DNA of 64,000 nt from Klebsiella africana. GTDB taxonomy: Bacteria; Pseudomonadota; Gammaproteobacteria; Enterobacterales; Enterobacteriaceae. The notes under the pieces are model-generated. The model was not told where the DNA came from and did not search any database. It saw only the letters and a list, made by a program, of their open reading frames with translations. How positions within the stretch are numbered: the first letter of the stretch is position 1; the number at the start of each line of letters is the position of its first letter. Shown piece by piece: positions 52,384-61,820 of this stretch. The stretch is taken from contig NZ_CP084874.1 in NCBI RefSeq assembly GCF_020526085.1, forward strand, positions 1,054,001 through 1,118,000, given 5' to 3'. The position numbers were made by a program, and so were the translations under genes.

Positions 52384-53394
52384 TTAACAAATTCTCGGCA
52401 GCGGTTCGGCGTGGGGAAGATCGAGCGTACGCTTCACGCCGTACAGCCCAACGGAACGTACGCCCGGGCGGGCGACCACTTCGCCGATTATCGCCGCATC
52501 GCGTCCTAACGCGTGAGACCGTAAATGCGCCAGCACGTTTTCCGCCTCGTCGCGGGCGACGGCGAGCACCAGCTTGCCTTCATTGGCAAAGTTCAGCGCG
52601 TCCAACCCAAGCAGCTCGCAGACGCCGCGCACCGTGTCGTTGACCGGCAGCGCCGCTTCATGCAGCTCAATGCCGCAGCCGCTGGCGGCGGCGAACTCAT
52701 GGGCAACGGCGTTCACCCCGCCGCGGGTGGCGTCGCGCAGGGCTTTCACCCCGCTCAGCGGCCGCAGGGTCTGGATAAGCGGCGTCAGCACCGCGCAGTC
52801 GCTGGACAGCGCGCCGTCCAACCCCATCTGCTCACGCAGGTTAAGGATGGTGGCACCATGATCTCCCAGCGTACCGCTGACCAGCAGCATATCACCGGCG
52901 CTAATCTGCTGCGTTCCCCAGTGAACCTCTGCCGGGATGGCGCCGATACCGGCGGTGTTAATAAACAGCTTATCCGCCGCGCCGCGCGGCACCACTTTAG
53001 TATCGCCGGTGACGATGGCGATCCCTGCAGCCCGGGCGGTGTCGGCCATGCTGGCGACCACTGCTTCCAGGGTAGCCATCTCCAGCCCCTCCTCGAGAAT
53101 AAACCCACAGGAAAGATAGCGTGGGATGGCGCCGCTGACCGCCACATCGTTGGCAGTACCGCAGACGGCCAGCTTGCCGATATTGCCGCCGGGGAAAAAT
53201 AGCGGGTCAATCACGTAGCTGTCAGTGGAGAAGGCGAGGCGATCCCCCTGGGCTGCGAGCGCCGCCAGATCGAGGCGCGCCTGGTCCTCCTGCTCCGCCA
53301 GCCAGGGGTTGGCAAAGGCTTGCATAAACAGGTCGCCGATCAACTGCTGCATTGCCTGACCGCCGCTACCATGGGCTAACTGGACGCTTTTCAT
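52384..53394 (-). CDS. hypE: HypE, hydrogenase maturation carbamoyl dehydratase
   Basis: A 336-residue PurM-like protein that makes the thiocyanate form of its C-terminal Cys to supply CN ligands for the NiFe centre. It starts VQLAHGSGGQAMQQLIGDLF after MKS and ends in the required PRIC tail. ATP site motifs (FSTDSYVIDPLFFPGG, NDVAVSGA) are intact. It overlaps hypD by four bases. Confidence 0.96.
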   Translation of the reverse strand: MKSVQLAHGSGGQAMQQLIGDLFMQAFANPWLAEQEDQARLDLAALAAQGDRLAFSTDSYVIDPLFFPGGNIGKLAVCGTANDVAVSGAIPRYLSCGFILEEGLEMATLEAVVASMADTARAAGIAIVTGDTKVVPRGAADKLFINTAGIGAIPAEVHWGTQQISAGDMLLVSGTLGDHGATILNLREQMGLDGALSSDCAVLTPLIQTLRPLSGVKALRDATRGGVNAVAHEFAAASGCGIELHEAALPVNDTVRGVCELLGLDALNFANEGKLVLAVARDEAENVLAHLRSHALGRDAAIIGEVVARPGVRSVGLYGVKRTLDLPHAEPLPRIC

Positions 53395-54512
53395 GCTTCA
53401 TTTTCCTGACTGCGATATTGATACCAGGCGGCGCAGGCCCCTTCAGAGGAGACCATCAGCGCGCCAAAGGCGCTTTGCGGATTGCAGGTGCTGGCGAAGA
53501 GCGGGCACTGGTGCGGTTTGCAGCGGCCGGTCAGCACCTCACCGCAGCGGGCGCGCGGATCGTCGCACACGCGCTGCGGCGCCGGGCGAAAATGCGCCTC
53601 GGCATCGAAGCGCTGATAGGCTGGCGTGAGGTGCACGCCGGAGTCAGTGATGACCCCCAGACCGCGCCATTCGCTATCGCCATCAAGACAAAATACGTCG
53701 GCCATCGCCGCCTGCGCCAGCGGGTTACCCTCATCCGGCACCACGCGACGGTACTGATTTTCCACATCGCTGCGCTGCGCTATTGTCTGCTCAACCAGCA
53801 TCACCGCGCCTTGCAGTAGATCAAGCGGTTCGAAACCGGCGACCACTAAAGGACGGTGATAGTCGCTGGCGATAAAGTCGTAGGCCTCGGTGCCGATCAC
53901 CATACTGACGTGACCCGGGGCGAGAAAGGCGTCGATTCCGTTATCCGGCTGGTCCAGCAGACTGCGCAGGGTCGGCAGCAGGGTGATGTGCTGGCAGAAA
54001 AAGTAGAAGTTATCGACGTTTTGCTCCCGCGCCTGACGCAGGGTCAGGGCGGTGGCGGGCATGGTGGTTTCGAAACCGAGTCCGAAAAAGACCACCTCAC
54101 GCTGCGGGTTTTGCTGCGCCAGCCGCAGAGCGTCCATCGGCGAGTAAACGATGCGGACATCGGCGCCGCGGGCTTTCGCCTGCAGCAGCGAGCCGTTTTT
54201 ACCCGGCACGCGCATAGCGTCGCCGAAGGTGCAGAAAATCACTCCCGGGCGGCTGGCAATCTCAATGCAGGCATCGATGCGCCCCATCGGCAGGACGCAC
54301 ACCGGGCAGCCGGGCCCATGAATAAATTCGATGTTCTCCGGCAACAGCTGGTCGAGACCGAATTTAAAAATGGCATGGGTATGGCCGCCGCAGACCTCCA
54401 TGATGCGCAGTGGTCGTGCGGCGGTGTGCGGCAGCAGATGCGCACGCTGCTGAAGGTGGGCCACCAGCTGCATCACCTGTTCGGGGGCGCGGTATTCATC
54501 TACGTAACGCAT
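53391..54512 (-). CDS. hypD: HypD, hydrogenase maturation Fe-S protein
   Basis: A 373-residue protein, the usual length, carrying the scaffold Cys motifs MEVCGGHTHAIFKFGL, GPGCPVCVLP and the C-terminal 4Fe-4S set (CGEVLTGRCKPHQCPLFASTC). With HypC it builds the Fe(CN)2CO unit. It is directly joined to hypC (1-bp overlap). Confidence 0.96.
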   Translation of the reverse strand: MRYVDEYRAPEQVMQLVAHLQQRAHLLPHTAARPLRIMEVCGGHTHAIFKFGLDQLLPENIEFIHGPGCPVCVLPMGRIDACIEIASRPGVIFCTFGDAMRVPGKNGSLLQAKARGADVRIVYSPMDALRLAQQNPQREVVFFGLGFETTMPATALTLRQAREQNVDNFYFFCQHITLLPTLRSLLDQPDNGIDAFLAPGHVSMVIGTEAYDFIASDYHRPLVVAGFEPLDLLQGAVMLVEQTIAQRSDVENQYRRVVPDEGNPLAQAAMADVFCLDGDSEWRGLGVITDSGVHLTPAYQRFDAEAHFRPAPQRVCDDPRARCGEVLTGRCKPHQCPLFASTCNPQSAFGALMVSSEGACAAWYQYRSQENEA

Positions 54513-54784
54513 TATCGCTCCTCGCCGTACAGCAGCGCGCCGACGTCCGGCTCCACATCGAACATATTTTGCAGCGCCTCGAGGGTGTCGCGGGCTTCGG
54601 CTTCATTAATGACGCTCATGGCGAAGCCGACGTGCACCAGCACCCACTGGCCGAGCCGCGGCTGCCCCTGCTCATCAACGGCGCCGACCAGCGTCAGGTC
54701 GACGTCGCGCTGAATACCGCAAACTTCCACTTTTGCCAGTACGCCGTCGATGGCGCAAATTTGTCCCGGAATGCCTATGCACAT
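54512..54784 (-). CDS. hypC: HypC, hydrogenase maturation chaperone
   Basis: A 90-residue protein starting [14 protein letters not shown] with the essential Cys2. A frame nine residues longer exists, but the Cys must follow the initiator Met, so the ATG at 54784 is chosen. It binds iron with HypD and then the hydrogenase large subunit precursor. The start lies inside the hypB end (10-bp overlap). Confidence 0.96.
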   Translation of the reverse strand: MCIGIPGQICAIDGVLAKVEVCGIQRDVDLTLVGAVDEQGQPRLGQWVLVHVGFAMSVINEAEARDTLEALQNMFDVEPDVGALLYGEER

Positions 54785-55647
54785 CGCTGCGTCTCCAGCC
54801 AGGTGAGCCACTGGTCCATGCCTTCGCCGCTGGTGGCGGAGACAAGAATAATTTCAATATGCGGATTGACCTCGCGGGCGCAGGCCAGGCACTTCTCAAC
54901 GTCGAAATTGAGATACGGCAGCAGGTCGACTTTATTGAGCAGCATCAGGCTGGCGGCGGCGAACATATGCGGATATTTCAGCGGCTTGTCTTCGCCTTCG
55001 GTGACCGACAGCACCGCCACTTTATGGCGCTCGCCAAGGTCGAAGCTCGCCGGGCAGACCAGGTTGCCGACGTTTTCGATAAACAGAATGCCGCGGTCAG
55101 CCAGCGGCAGGCGCGGGGCGGCATCGGCGATCATCTGGGCGTCGAGATGGCAGCCTTTCCCGGTATTGACCTGAATCGCCGGGGTGCCGGTGGCGCGAAT
55201 GCGGGCGGCGTCATTGACCGTTTGCTGATCGCCTTCAATCACCGCGCAGTCGGCGCGTCCTTTCAGCCGGGTGAGGGTTTCGGTGAGCAGGGTGGTTTTA
55301 CCGGAGCCGGGGCTGGAAACCAGATTCAGCACCAGCTGCTGTTTTGCCGCGAAGCGCGCGCGATTGCGTGCCGCCAGGCGGTTGTTTTTATCCAGCACGT
55401 CGATCTCCACTTCCAGCATCCGCCGCTGGCTTTGGCCCGGGGCGTGGGTACCCGCTTCGCCGTGGCCGTAATGCAGGTCGCCCTCTGGCGTGCGGGTGGG
55501 GGCAAAGTGGTCGGTTTTGACACCGGTGATGGTCATCTTCTGGCGTGGGGCGGGCGCGAAGGGGGCGCTGCGGAACGCGGAATGCGGGTTTCGTTCGTCT
55601 CCTTCAATATAGAGGTTGCCTTCGCCACAGCCGCATGTTGTACACAT
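54775..55647 (-). CDS. hypB: HypB, nickel-insertion GTPase
   Basis: A 290-residue GTPase. N-terminal nickel site [11 protein letters not shown], then a His-containing linker, P-loop [16 protein letters not shown] (about 107) and GTPase motifs ([36 protein letters not shown]). It loads Ni with HypA into HycE. Confidence 0.97.
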   Translation of the reverse strand: MCTTCGCGEGNLYIEGDERNPHSAFRSAPFAPAPRQKMTITGVKTDHFAPTRTPEGDLHYGHGEAGTHAPGQSQRRMLEVEIDVLDKNNRLAARNRARFAAKQQLVLNLVSSPGSGKTTLLTETLTRLKGRADCAVIEGDQQTVNDAARIRATGTPAIQVNTGKGCHLDAQMIADAAPRLPLADRGILFIENVGNLVCPASFDLGERHKVAVLSVTEGEDKPLKYPHMFAAASLMLLNKVDLLPYLNFDVEKCLACAREVNPHIEIILVSATSGEGMDQWLTWLETQRCA

Positions 55648-55650
55648 AGT

Positions 55651-55995
55651 TTACTCCAATTCTAAACGCTGAATCTGTAAGCCGTCATCCGCCACGATCT
55701 GCAGCTGGTCGTTGTTGCAGTGCGGGCAGCGGCGGACGTGCTGCGAGACAAGATGGATGTACTGCTGACAGCGATCGCACCAGCATTCAGCCTGTTGTTC
55801 GGCGATATGCAGTTCGCACCCCTCCGCCAACGTGCCGCGGCAGACCAGCTCAAAGCAGAAGGTCAGGGCGCTGGCTTCCACGCAGGAAAAAGCGCCGACT
55901 TTAAGCCACACGCCGGTGACCCGCCGCGCGCCAGCCTGCTGCGCCTGTTGTTCAATAATTTCCAGCGCCCGCTGGCTGAGGGTGATTTCGTGCAT
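55651..55995 (-). CDS. hypA: HypA, nickel metallochaperone
   Basis: A 114-residue protein starting MHEITLSQRALEIIEQQ (Ni ligands at the N-terminal MHE). The zinc domain has CWCDRCQQYI and CPHCNND. The ATG at 55995 is required by the MHE motif. First gene of hypABCDE. A sigma-54 promoter lies 31 bases upstream. Confidence 0.96.
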   Translation of the reverse strand: MHEITLSQRALEIIEQQAQQAGARRVTGVWLKVGAFSCVEASALTFCFELVCRGTLAEGCELHIAEQQAECWCDRCQQYIHLVSQHVRRCPHCNNDQLQIVADDGLQIQRLELE

Positions 55996-56025
55996 AGTCG
56001 CCTCCGTATCGCGATGCGCTGTATA

Positions 56026-56041
56026 TGCAATAAATATGCCA
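56026..56041 (-). promoter_or_regulatory. Sigma-54 promoter of hypABCDE
   Basis: On the minus strand TGGCATATTTATTGCA has GG and GC ten bases apart, matching the -24/-12 consensus. It faces hypA. Confidence 0.8.
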
Positions 56042-56065
56042 GAATATATTCGGCCTGACAGAGGA

Positions 56066-56104
56066 TGTCGATGACGACGCCGCCGGGCTGTCATCGACAT
56101 GTCG
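56066..56104. promoter_or_regulatory. Probable FhlA upstream activating sequences
   Basis: TGTCGATGACG (56066-56076) and its near inverse TGTCATCGACA (56089-56099), followed by the palindrome CGACATGTCG (56095-56104), lie between the divergent hyp and hyc promoters. They are similar to FhlA target motifs (TGTCG...TGACA type). Position and symmetry support a shared activator site. Confidence 0.55.
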
Positions 56105-56154
56105 TGTCGGCAGGGGAGGATATAAAAAACAAATAAAATCAATAAAATAAAATT

Positions 56155-56170
56155 TGGCATGAAAAATGCT
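56155..56170 (+). promoter_or_regulatory. Sigma-54 promoter of hycABCDEFGHI
   Basis: TGGCATGAAAAATGCT has GG (56156-56157) and GC (56168-56169) separated by ten bases, the -24/-12 geometry. It lies 35 bases before the hycA start and is the FhlA-dependent promoter. Confidence 0.82.
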
Positions 56171-56204
56171 TAGACGGTGCATCTCATGCTACGGAGAAAC
56201 CGAT

Positions 56205-56654
56205 ATGACTATTTGGGAAATAAGTGAAAAGGCGGATTACATCGCCGACCGTCACCGGCAGCAGCAGGAGCAGTGGCACATCTACTGTAACTCGCTGGTT
56301 CAGGGGATCACCCTGTCGAAAGCCCGTCTGCATCACGCGATGAGCTGCGCGCCGGACAAAGAGCTGTGCTTCGTGCTGTTTGGCCATTTTCAGGTATTCG
56401 TCGCCCTCGCGGAAGGCTTCAACAGCCACACCATCGAATACTACGTCGAAAACAAAAACGGCGGTGATAAGTATCTGATTGCTCAGGCCACGCTCGCCAT
56501 GGATGGCACGGTCGACGGCCGCATCAGCAACCGCTCTCGCGAGCAGGTACTGGAGCACTATCTGGCGATTATCGCCACCGTCTATGACCGTCTGTACGAC
56601 GCCATGGAACAAGACCAACCGGTGGATTTAAGCCATCTGGCGCTGACCCACTGA
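56205..56654 (+). CDS. hycA: HycA, repressor of the formate regulon
   Basis: A 149-residue protein starting MTIWEISEKADYIADRHRQQ. HycA counteracts FhlA. The ATG at 56205 gives the family N-terminus. It is the first gene of the rightward hyc operon, 83 bp ahead of hycB. Confidence 0.94.
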   Translation: MTIWEISEKADYIADRHRQQQEQWHIYCNSLVQGITLSKARLHHAMSCAPDKELCFVLFGHFQVFVALAEGFNSHTIEYYVENKNGGDKYLIAQATLAMDGTVDGRISNRSREQVLEHYLAIIATVYDRLYDAMEQDQPVDLSHLALTH

Positions 56655-56736
56655 TCGTGAGGTGTCGACACGTGTCGAAAATGACACCTGCGCAACCTGA
56701 TTTCGTCAAAAATGACTTTCACCCGAGGATGACCCG

Positions 56737-57345
56737 GTGAACCGTTTTGTAATTGCTGACTCCACTGTCTGTATCGGCTGCCGCACCTGCGAAGCCGCCT
56801 GCTCTGAGACGCATCGCCAGCACGGCCTGCAGGCTATGCCGCGGCTGCAGGTGATGCGTAATGAAAAAGAATCGGCACCGCAGATGTGCCACCACTGTGA
56901 AGATGCTCCCTGCGCCACTGTCTGCCCGGTTAACGCCATCCAGCGCGTCGATGGCGCGGTTCAGCTCAATGAGAGCCTCTGCGTAAGCTGCAAACTGTGC
57001 GGCATTGCCTGCCCGTTTGGCGCCATTGAATTCTCCGGCAGCCGTCCGCTGGATATCCCGGCGAATGCCAATACCCGGCTGGCGCCCCCTGCGCCGCCGG
57101 CGCCGGCCCGCGTCAGCTCGCTGCTCGACTGGGTACCGGGCGTGCGCGCTATTGCCGTGAAATGCGACCTCTGCCACTTCGATGACCAGGGCCCGGCCTG
57201 CGTGCGGACCTGTCCGACCAATGCGCTGATGCTGGTGGATAGCCGTGATATCGCCCAGGCCAGCAAGCGTAAACGCCAGCTGACCTTTAATACCGACCTT
57301 GGCGACTTGTCGCTGTTCCAGGCGCAACAGGGGGAGAGGGAATGA
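56737..57345 (+). CDS. hycB: HycB, 4Fe-4S electron carrier of formate hydrogenlyase
   Basis: A 202-residue polyferredoxin with four cluster motifs (CIGCRTCEAAC, CHHCEDAPCATVC, CVSCKLCGIAC, CDLC...CVRTC). It carries electrons from formate dehydrogenase H to the hydrogenase. Translation starts at GTG, as in E. coli, with GAGGATG upstream. It overlaps hycC by four bases. Confidence 0.96.
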   Translation: MNRFVIADSTVCIGCRTCEAACSETHRQHGLQAMPRLQVMRNEKESAPQMCHHCEDAPCATVCPVNAIQRVDGAVQLNESLCVSCKLCGIACPFGAIEFSGSRPLDIPANANTRLAPPAPPAPARVSSLLDWVPGVRAIAVKCDLCHFDDQGPACVRTCPTNALMLVDSRDIAQASKRKRQLTFNTDLGDLSLFQAQQGERE

Positions 57346-59168
57346 GTGTAATTGGATTAGTGAATCAGGCGGTGGCGTGGTATGCCGCCAGCGCCGTACT
57401 GGCCTTTCTGTTTGCCATGCGCAAACCGCTCAGCGGCGCCATTGCCGGGATCGGCGGCGCGGTGGCCAGCGCCATGCTGGTGGTCGCTGGCGGCGCCGCG
57501 CTGCTGATGCCGGAGCGGATCCACGGCGGCATGCTGCAGTTTCTGCATCTGACGATGCGGGTGGGCGGTGTCAACGCGCTGTGGCTGCTGGCCATCGGCC
57601 TGTCGGCGCTGCCGGTGTCATTGTTCAATATTAGCTGGCATCGCCATCCGCAGGTGAAGGCCAACGGCCTGCTGGTCAACCTGTTGCTGGCCGCCGCGAC
57701 CTGCGCGGTGGTGGTGACTAATATCGGTTCGCTGGTGGTGATGGCGGAGATCATGGCGCTCTGCGCGGCGTTTCTCACCGGCTGTGCCGCCTCCGGTAAG
57801 CTGTGGTTTGCCCTGGGCCGTCTCGGCACGTTGCTGATGGCCTGGACCTGCTGGCTGGTGTGGTCGACCTACGGCACCCTCGAGCTGGCGCAGATCAACC
57901 TCCAGGCGGTGGATATGATGCAGAATCCGCTGCTGTGGCTGCCGGGGCTGGTGGGATTCGCTCTGCTGGCCGGGGCGATCCCGCTGCACGGCTGGGCGCC
58001 GCAGGCTCACGCCGGGGCCAGCGCGCCGGCCGCCGCGCTGTTTTCCACCGTGGTGATGAAGGTCGGTTTGTACGGCATGTTGACCGTTTCACTGGCCGGC
58101 GGCGTGCCGCCGCTGTGGTGGGGGATCATGCTGCTGGTGCTGGGGATGATCACCGCCTTTATCGGCGGACTGTATGCGCTGATGGAGCATAACATTCAGC
58201 GCCTGCTGGCCTATCACACTCTGGAGAATATCGGCATTATCCTGCTGGGGCTGGGCGCTTTTGTCACCGGCGTGGCGACCAGCAACACCACGCTGATGGT
58301 GCTGGGCTTTATCGGTGGCATGTATCACCTGATTAACCACAGCCTGTTCAAAACTACGCTGTTCCTCGGGGCCGGGGCGGTGTGGTTCCGCACCGGCCAT
58401 CGCGATATCGAGAAGCTGGGCGGCATCGGTAAAAAAATGCCGCTGATCTCCCTTGCCATGCTGGTGGGGCTGATGGCGATGGCGGCCCTGCCGCCGCTGA
58501 ACGGCTTCGCCGGCGAGTGGGTTATCTATCAATCCTTCTTCAAAATGAGCACTGGCGACCTGTTTATCGGCCGTCTGCTGGGCCCGCTGCTGGCCGTTGG
58601 TCTGGCAATCACCGGTGCACTGGCGGTGATGTGTATGGCGAAAGTCTATGGCGTGACCTTCCTTGGCGCGCCGCGGACGAAAGAGGCGGAAAACGCCACC
58701 TGCGCCCCCTGGCTGATGACCCTGAGCGTGGTGCTGGCGGCGGTGTTCTGCCTCGTTGGCGGTATTGCCGCGCCGTGGCTGCTGCCGCTGGTGAGCGGCG
58801 CCTTCCCGGTACAGGCTCAGGTATCGAGCGTGGTGTCGCAGCCGATGATCGCGCTGCTGCTTATCGCCTGCCCGCTGCTGCCGTTCCTGCTGATGATCTT
58901 CTTTAAAGGCGATCGCCTGGCGGCGCGCTCGCGCGGCGCGGCGTGGGTCTGTGGTTACGATCACGAACAGTCGATGGTGGTGACCGCCCACGGCTTTGCC
59001 ATGCCGGTGAAAGAGGCCTTTGCGCCGTTGCTGAAGCTGCGTCACTGGTTGAATCCGGTGCGTCTGGTTCCGGGCTGGCAATCGTCCTCGGCGCCGGCGC
59101 TGCTGCGCGGTATCGCGCTGGTTGAGCTAGCGGTGCTGGTGGTGATTGTCATTTCGCGAGGAGCCTGA
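57342..59168 (+). CDS. hycC: HycC, membrane subunit of formate hydrogenlyase
   Basis: A 608-residue NuoL/NuoM-like inner-membrane protein with about 14 TM helices. Conserved features include HGWAPQAHAGASAPAAALFSTVVMK, HTLENIGIILLG and LINHSLFKTTLFLGAGAV, with Lys and His residues of antiporter-like subunits. It anchors hydrogenase 3 with HycD. Confidence 0.96.
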   Translation: MSVIGLVNQAVAWYAASAVLAFLFAMRKPLSGAIAGIGGAVASAMLVVAGGAALLMPERIHGGMLQFLHLTMRVGGVNALWLLAIGLSALPVSLFNISWHRHPQVKANGLLVNLLLAAATCAVVVTNIGSLVVMAEIMALCAAFLTGCAASGKLWFALGRLGTLLMAWTCWLVWSTYGTLELAQINLQAVDMMQNPLLWLPGLVGFALLAGAIPLHGWAPQAHAGASAPAAALFSTVVMKVGLYGMLTVSLAGGVPPLWWGIMLLVLGMITAFIGGLYALMEHNIQRLLAYHTLENIGIILLGLGAFVTGVATSNTTLMVLGFIGGMYHLINHSLFKTTLFLGAGAVWFRTGHRDIEKLGGIGKKMPLISLAMLVGLMAMAALPPLNGFAGEWVIYQSFFKMSTGDLFIGRLLGPLLAVGLAITGALAVMCMAKVYGVTFLGAPRTKEAENATCAPWLMTLSVVLAAVFCLVGGIAAPWLLPLVSGAFPVQAQVSSVVSQPMIALLLIACPLLPFLLMIFFKGDRLAARSRGAAWVCGYDHEQSMVVTAHGFAMPVKEAFAPLLKLRHWLNPVRLVPGWQSSSAPALLRGIALVELAVLVVIVISRGA

Positions 59169-59170
59169 GA

Positions 59171-60094
59171 ATGAATTTGTTAATTGCATTGCTACAGGCG
59201 CTGGTGCTGTTTGCCGTTGCGCCGCTGTTGTCCGGGATCGTTCGCGTCGCGCGCGCGCGGTTGCATAACCGCCGCGGACCGGGGGTACTGCAGGAGTATC
59301 GCGATATCCTGAAATTGCTGGGCCGCCAGAGCGTTGGCCCTGATGCCTCTGGCTGGGTGTTCCGCCTGACGCCGTATGTCATGGTGGGCGTGATGCTGAC
59401 CATCGCCACCGCGCTGCCGGTGGTGACGGTGGACTCCCCGCTGCCGGTGCTCGGGGATCTCATCACCCTGATCTACCTGTTCGCCATCGCCCGTTTCTTC
59501 TTCGCCATTTCCGGTCTGGACACCGGCAGCCCGTTTACCGCGCTGGGCAGTAGCCGCGAAGCGATGCTCGGCGTGCTGGTGGAACCGATCCTGCTGCTGG
59601 GCCTGTGGGTGGCGGCGCAGGTCGCCGGCTCGACCCATATCAGCACCATCACCGATACCCTGTACCACTGGCCGGCGGCGCGCAGCATTCCACTGATCCT
59701 CGCGCTGTGCGCCTGCGCCTTCGCCACCTTTATCGAGATGGGCAAACTGCCTTTCGATCTGGCGGAAGCGGAGCAGGAGCTGCAGGAAGGGCCGCTGTCG
59801 GAATACAGCGGCAGCGGCTTTGGCATCCTGAAGTGGGGCATCAGCCTCAAACAGCTGGTGGTGCTGCAGATGTTTGTCGGCGTCTTCTTCCCGTGGGGCC
59901 AGATGACCAGCTTCAGCGTCGGTGGTCTGCTGCTGGCGCTGGTGGTGGCTATCGTCAAGCTGGTGGTGGGAGTGCTGATTATCGCCCTGTTCGAAAACAG
60001 CATGGCGCGTTTGCGCTTTTGTGCCACCTCCCGCGTCACCTGGGCCGGGTTTGGTTTCGCCTTTTTAGCTTTCGTCTCCTTGCTGGTGGCGTGA
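59171..60094 (+). CDS. hycD: HycD, membrane subunit of formate hydrogenlyase
   Basis: A 307-residue NuoH-like protein with about eight TM helices; LRAR/RRGPGVLQEYRDILKLLGRQ and the acidic loop TFIEMGKLPFDLAEAEQELQEGP are typical. It starts two bases after the hycC stop. Confidence 0.96.
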   Translation: MNLLIALLQALVLFAVAPLLSGIVRVARARLHNRRGPGVLQEYRDILKLLGRQSVGPDASGWVFRLTPYVMVGVMLTIATALPVVTVDSPLPVLGDLITLIYLFAIARFFFAISGLDTGSPFTALGSSREAMLGVLVEPILLLGLWVAAQVAGSTHISTITDTLYHWPAARSIPLILALCACAFATFIEMGKLPFDLAEAEQELQEGPLSEYSGSGFGILKWGISLKQLVVLQMFVGVFFPWGQMTSFSVGGLLLALVVAIVKLVVGVLIIALFENSMARLRFCATSRVTWAGFGFAFLAFVSLLVA

Positions 60095-60110
60095 TTAAGA
60101 GAGTTTGAGC

Positions 60111-61820
60111 ATGTCTGAAGAAAAAATCGGTCAACACTATCTTGCGGCGCTGCACCAGGCCTTTCCGGGCGTGGTGCTGGACGAAGCCTGGCAGACCAAA
60201 GACCAGTTAACCATCACCGTGAAGGTCAACTACCTGCCGGAAGTGGTGGAGTTTCTCTACTACCAGCAGGGTGGTTGGCTGTCGGTGCTGTTCGGCAACG
60301 ATGAACGTAAGCTCAACGGCCATTACGCGGTCTATTACGTGCTGTCGATGGAGCAGGGCACCAAATGCTGGATCACCGTGCGCGTGGAAGTGGATGCCAA
60401 CAAACCGGAATACCCGTCGGTGACGCCGCGCGTCCCGGCGGCGGTGTGGGGCGAGCGCGAAGTGCGCGATATGTACGGCCTGGTGCCGGTCGGCCTGCCG
60501 GACGAACGTCGTCTGGTGCTGCCGGACGACTGGCCGGACGAACTCTATCCGCTGCGTAAAGACAGCATGGACTACCGCCAGCGTCCGGCGCCGACCACCG
60601 ACGCGGAAACCTACGAGTTCATTAACGAGCTGGGTAGCAAGAAAAACAACGTGGTGCCGATCGGCCCGCTGCACGTCACCTCTGATGAACCTGGTCATTT
60701 CCGCCTGTTCGTTGACGGCGAGAACATCATTGACGCCGACTACCGCCTGTTCTACGTCCATCGCGGGATGGAAAAGCTGGCGGAAACCCGCATGGGTTAT
60801 AACGAAGTGACCTTCCTGTCCGACCGGGTGTGCGGTATCTGTGGCTTTGCCCACAGCACCGCTTACACCACCTCGGTGGAGAACGCGATGGGTATCGTGG
60901 TGCCGGAGCGGGCGCAGATGATCCGCGCTATTCTGCTGGAGGTGGAACGCCTGCACTCGCACCTGCTGAACCTCGGCCTGGCCTGCCACTTTACTGGCTT
61001 TGATTCCGGCTTTATGCAGTTCTTCCGTGTGCGCGAAACCTCGATGAAGATGGCGGAAATTCTCACCGGCGCGCGTAAAACCTACGGCCTGAACTTGATC
61101 GGCGGGATCCGCCGCGACCTGCTGAAAGAGGACATGATCCAGACCCGTCAGCTGGCGCAGCAGATGCGTCGCGACGTGCAGGAGCTGGTGGATATGCTGC
61201 TCAGCACACCGAATATGGAACAGCGTACCGTCGGCATTGGCCGTCTGGACCCGGAAATCGCCCGCGACTTCAGCAACGTCGGCCCGATGGTGCGCGCCAG
61301 CGGCCACGCCCGCGACACCCGCGCCGACCACCCGTTTGTCGGCTACGGCCTGCTGCCGATGGAAGTCCACAGCGAGCAGGGCTGCGACGTGATATCTCGC
61401 CTCAAGGTGCGGATCAACGAGGTTTATACCGCGCTGAATATGATTGATTTCGGTCTCGATAACCTGCCGGGCGGTCCGCTGATGGTGGAAGGGTTCACCT
61501 ATATCCCACACCGCTTCGCACTGGGTTTCTCCGAGGCGCCGCGCGGGGATGATATCCACTGGAGCATGACCGGCGACAACCAGAAACTGTACCGCTGGCG
61601 CTGCCGGGCGGCGACCTACGCCAACTGGCCGACCCTGCGCTATATGCTGCGCGGCAACACCGTTTCCGATGCGCCGTTGATCATCGGCAGCCTCGACCCG
61701 TGCTACTCCTGTACCGACCGCATGACCGTGGTCGACGTACGCAAGAAGAAGAGCAAAGTGGTGCCGTACAAAGAGCTGGAGCGCTACAGCATCGAGCGCA
61801 AAAACTCGCCGCTGAAATAA
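60111..61820 (+). CDS. hycE: HycE, large (NiFe) subunit of hydrogenase 3
   Basis: A 569-residue catalytic subunit. An N-terminal NuoC-like part (about 1-170) is fused to the NiFe large-subunit domain. Ni/Fe ligands are in SDRVCGICGFAHS and in DPCYSCTDRMTVVDV. The 32 residues after Arg in CTDR are removed by the HycI protease during maturation. The ATG at 60111 is used; a TTG six bases earlier would add two residues. A 68-bp repeat array follows the stop. Confidence 0.97.
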   Translation: MSEEKIGQHYLAALHQAFPGVVLDEAWQTKDQLTITVKVNYLPEVVEFLYYQQGGWLSVLFGNDERKLNGHYAVYYVLSMEQGTKCWITVRVEVDANKPEYPSVTPRVPAAVWGEREVRDMYGLVPVGLPDERRLVLPDDWPDELYPLRKDSMDYRQRPAPTTDAETYEFINELGSKKNNVVPIGPLHVTSDEPGHFRLFVDGENIIDADYRLFYVHRGMEKLAETRMGYNEVTFLSDRVCGICGFAHSTAYTTSVENAMGIVVPERAQMIRAILLEVERLHSHLLNLGLACHFTGFDSGFMQFFRVRETSMKMAEILTGARKTYGLNLIGGIRRDLLKEDMIQTRQLAQQMRRDVQELVDMLLSTPNMEQRTVGIGRLDPEIARDFSNVGPMVRASGHARDTRADHPFVGYGLLPMEVHSEQGCDVISRLKVRINEVYTALNMIDFGLDNLPGGPLMVEGFTYIPHRFALGFSEAPRGDDIHWSMTGDNQKLYRWRCRAATYANWPTLRYMLRGNTVSDAPLIIGSLDPCYSCTDRMTVVDVRKKKSKVVPYKELERYSIERKNSPLK

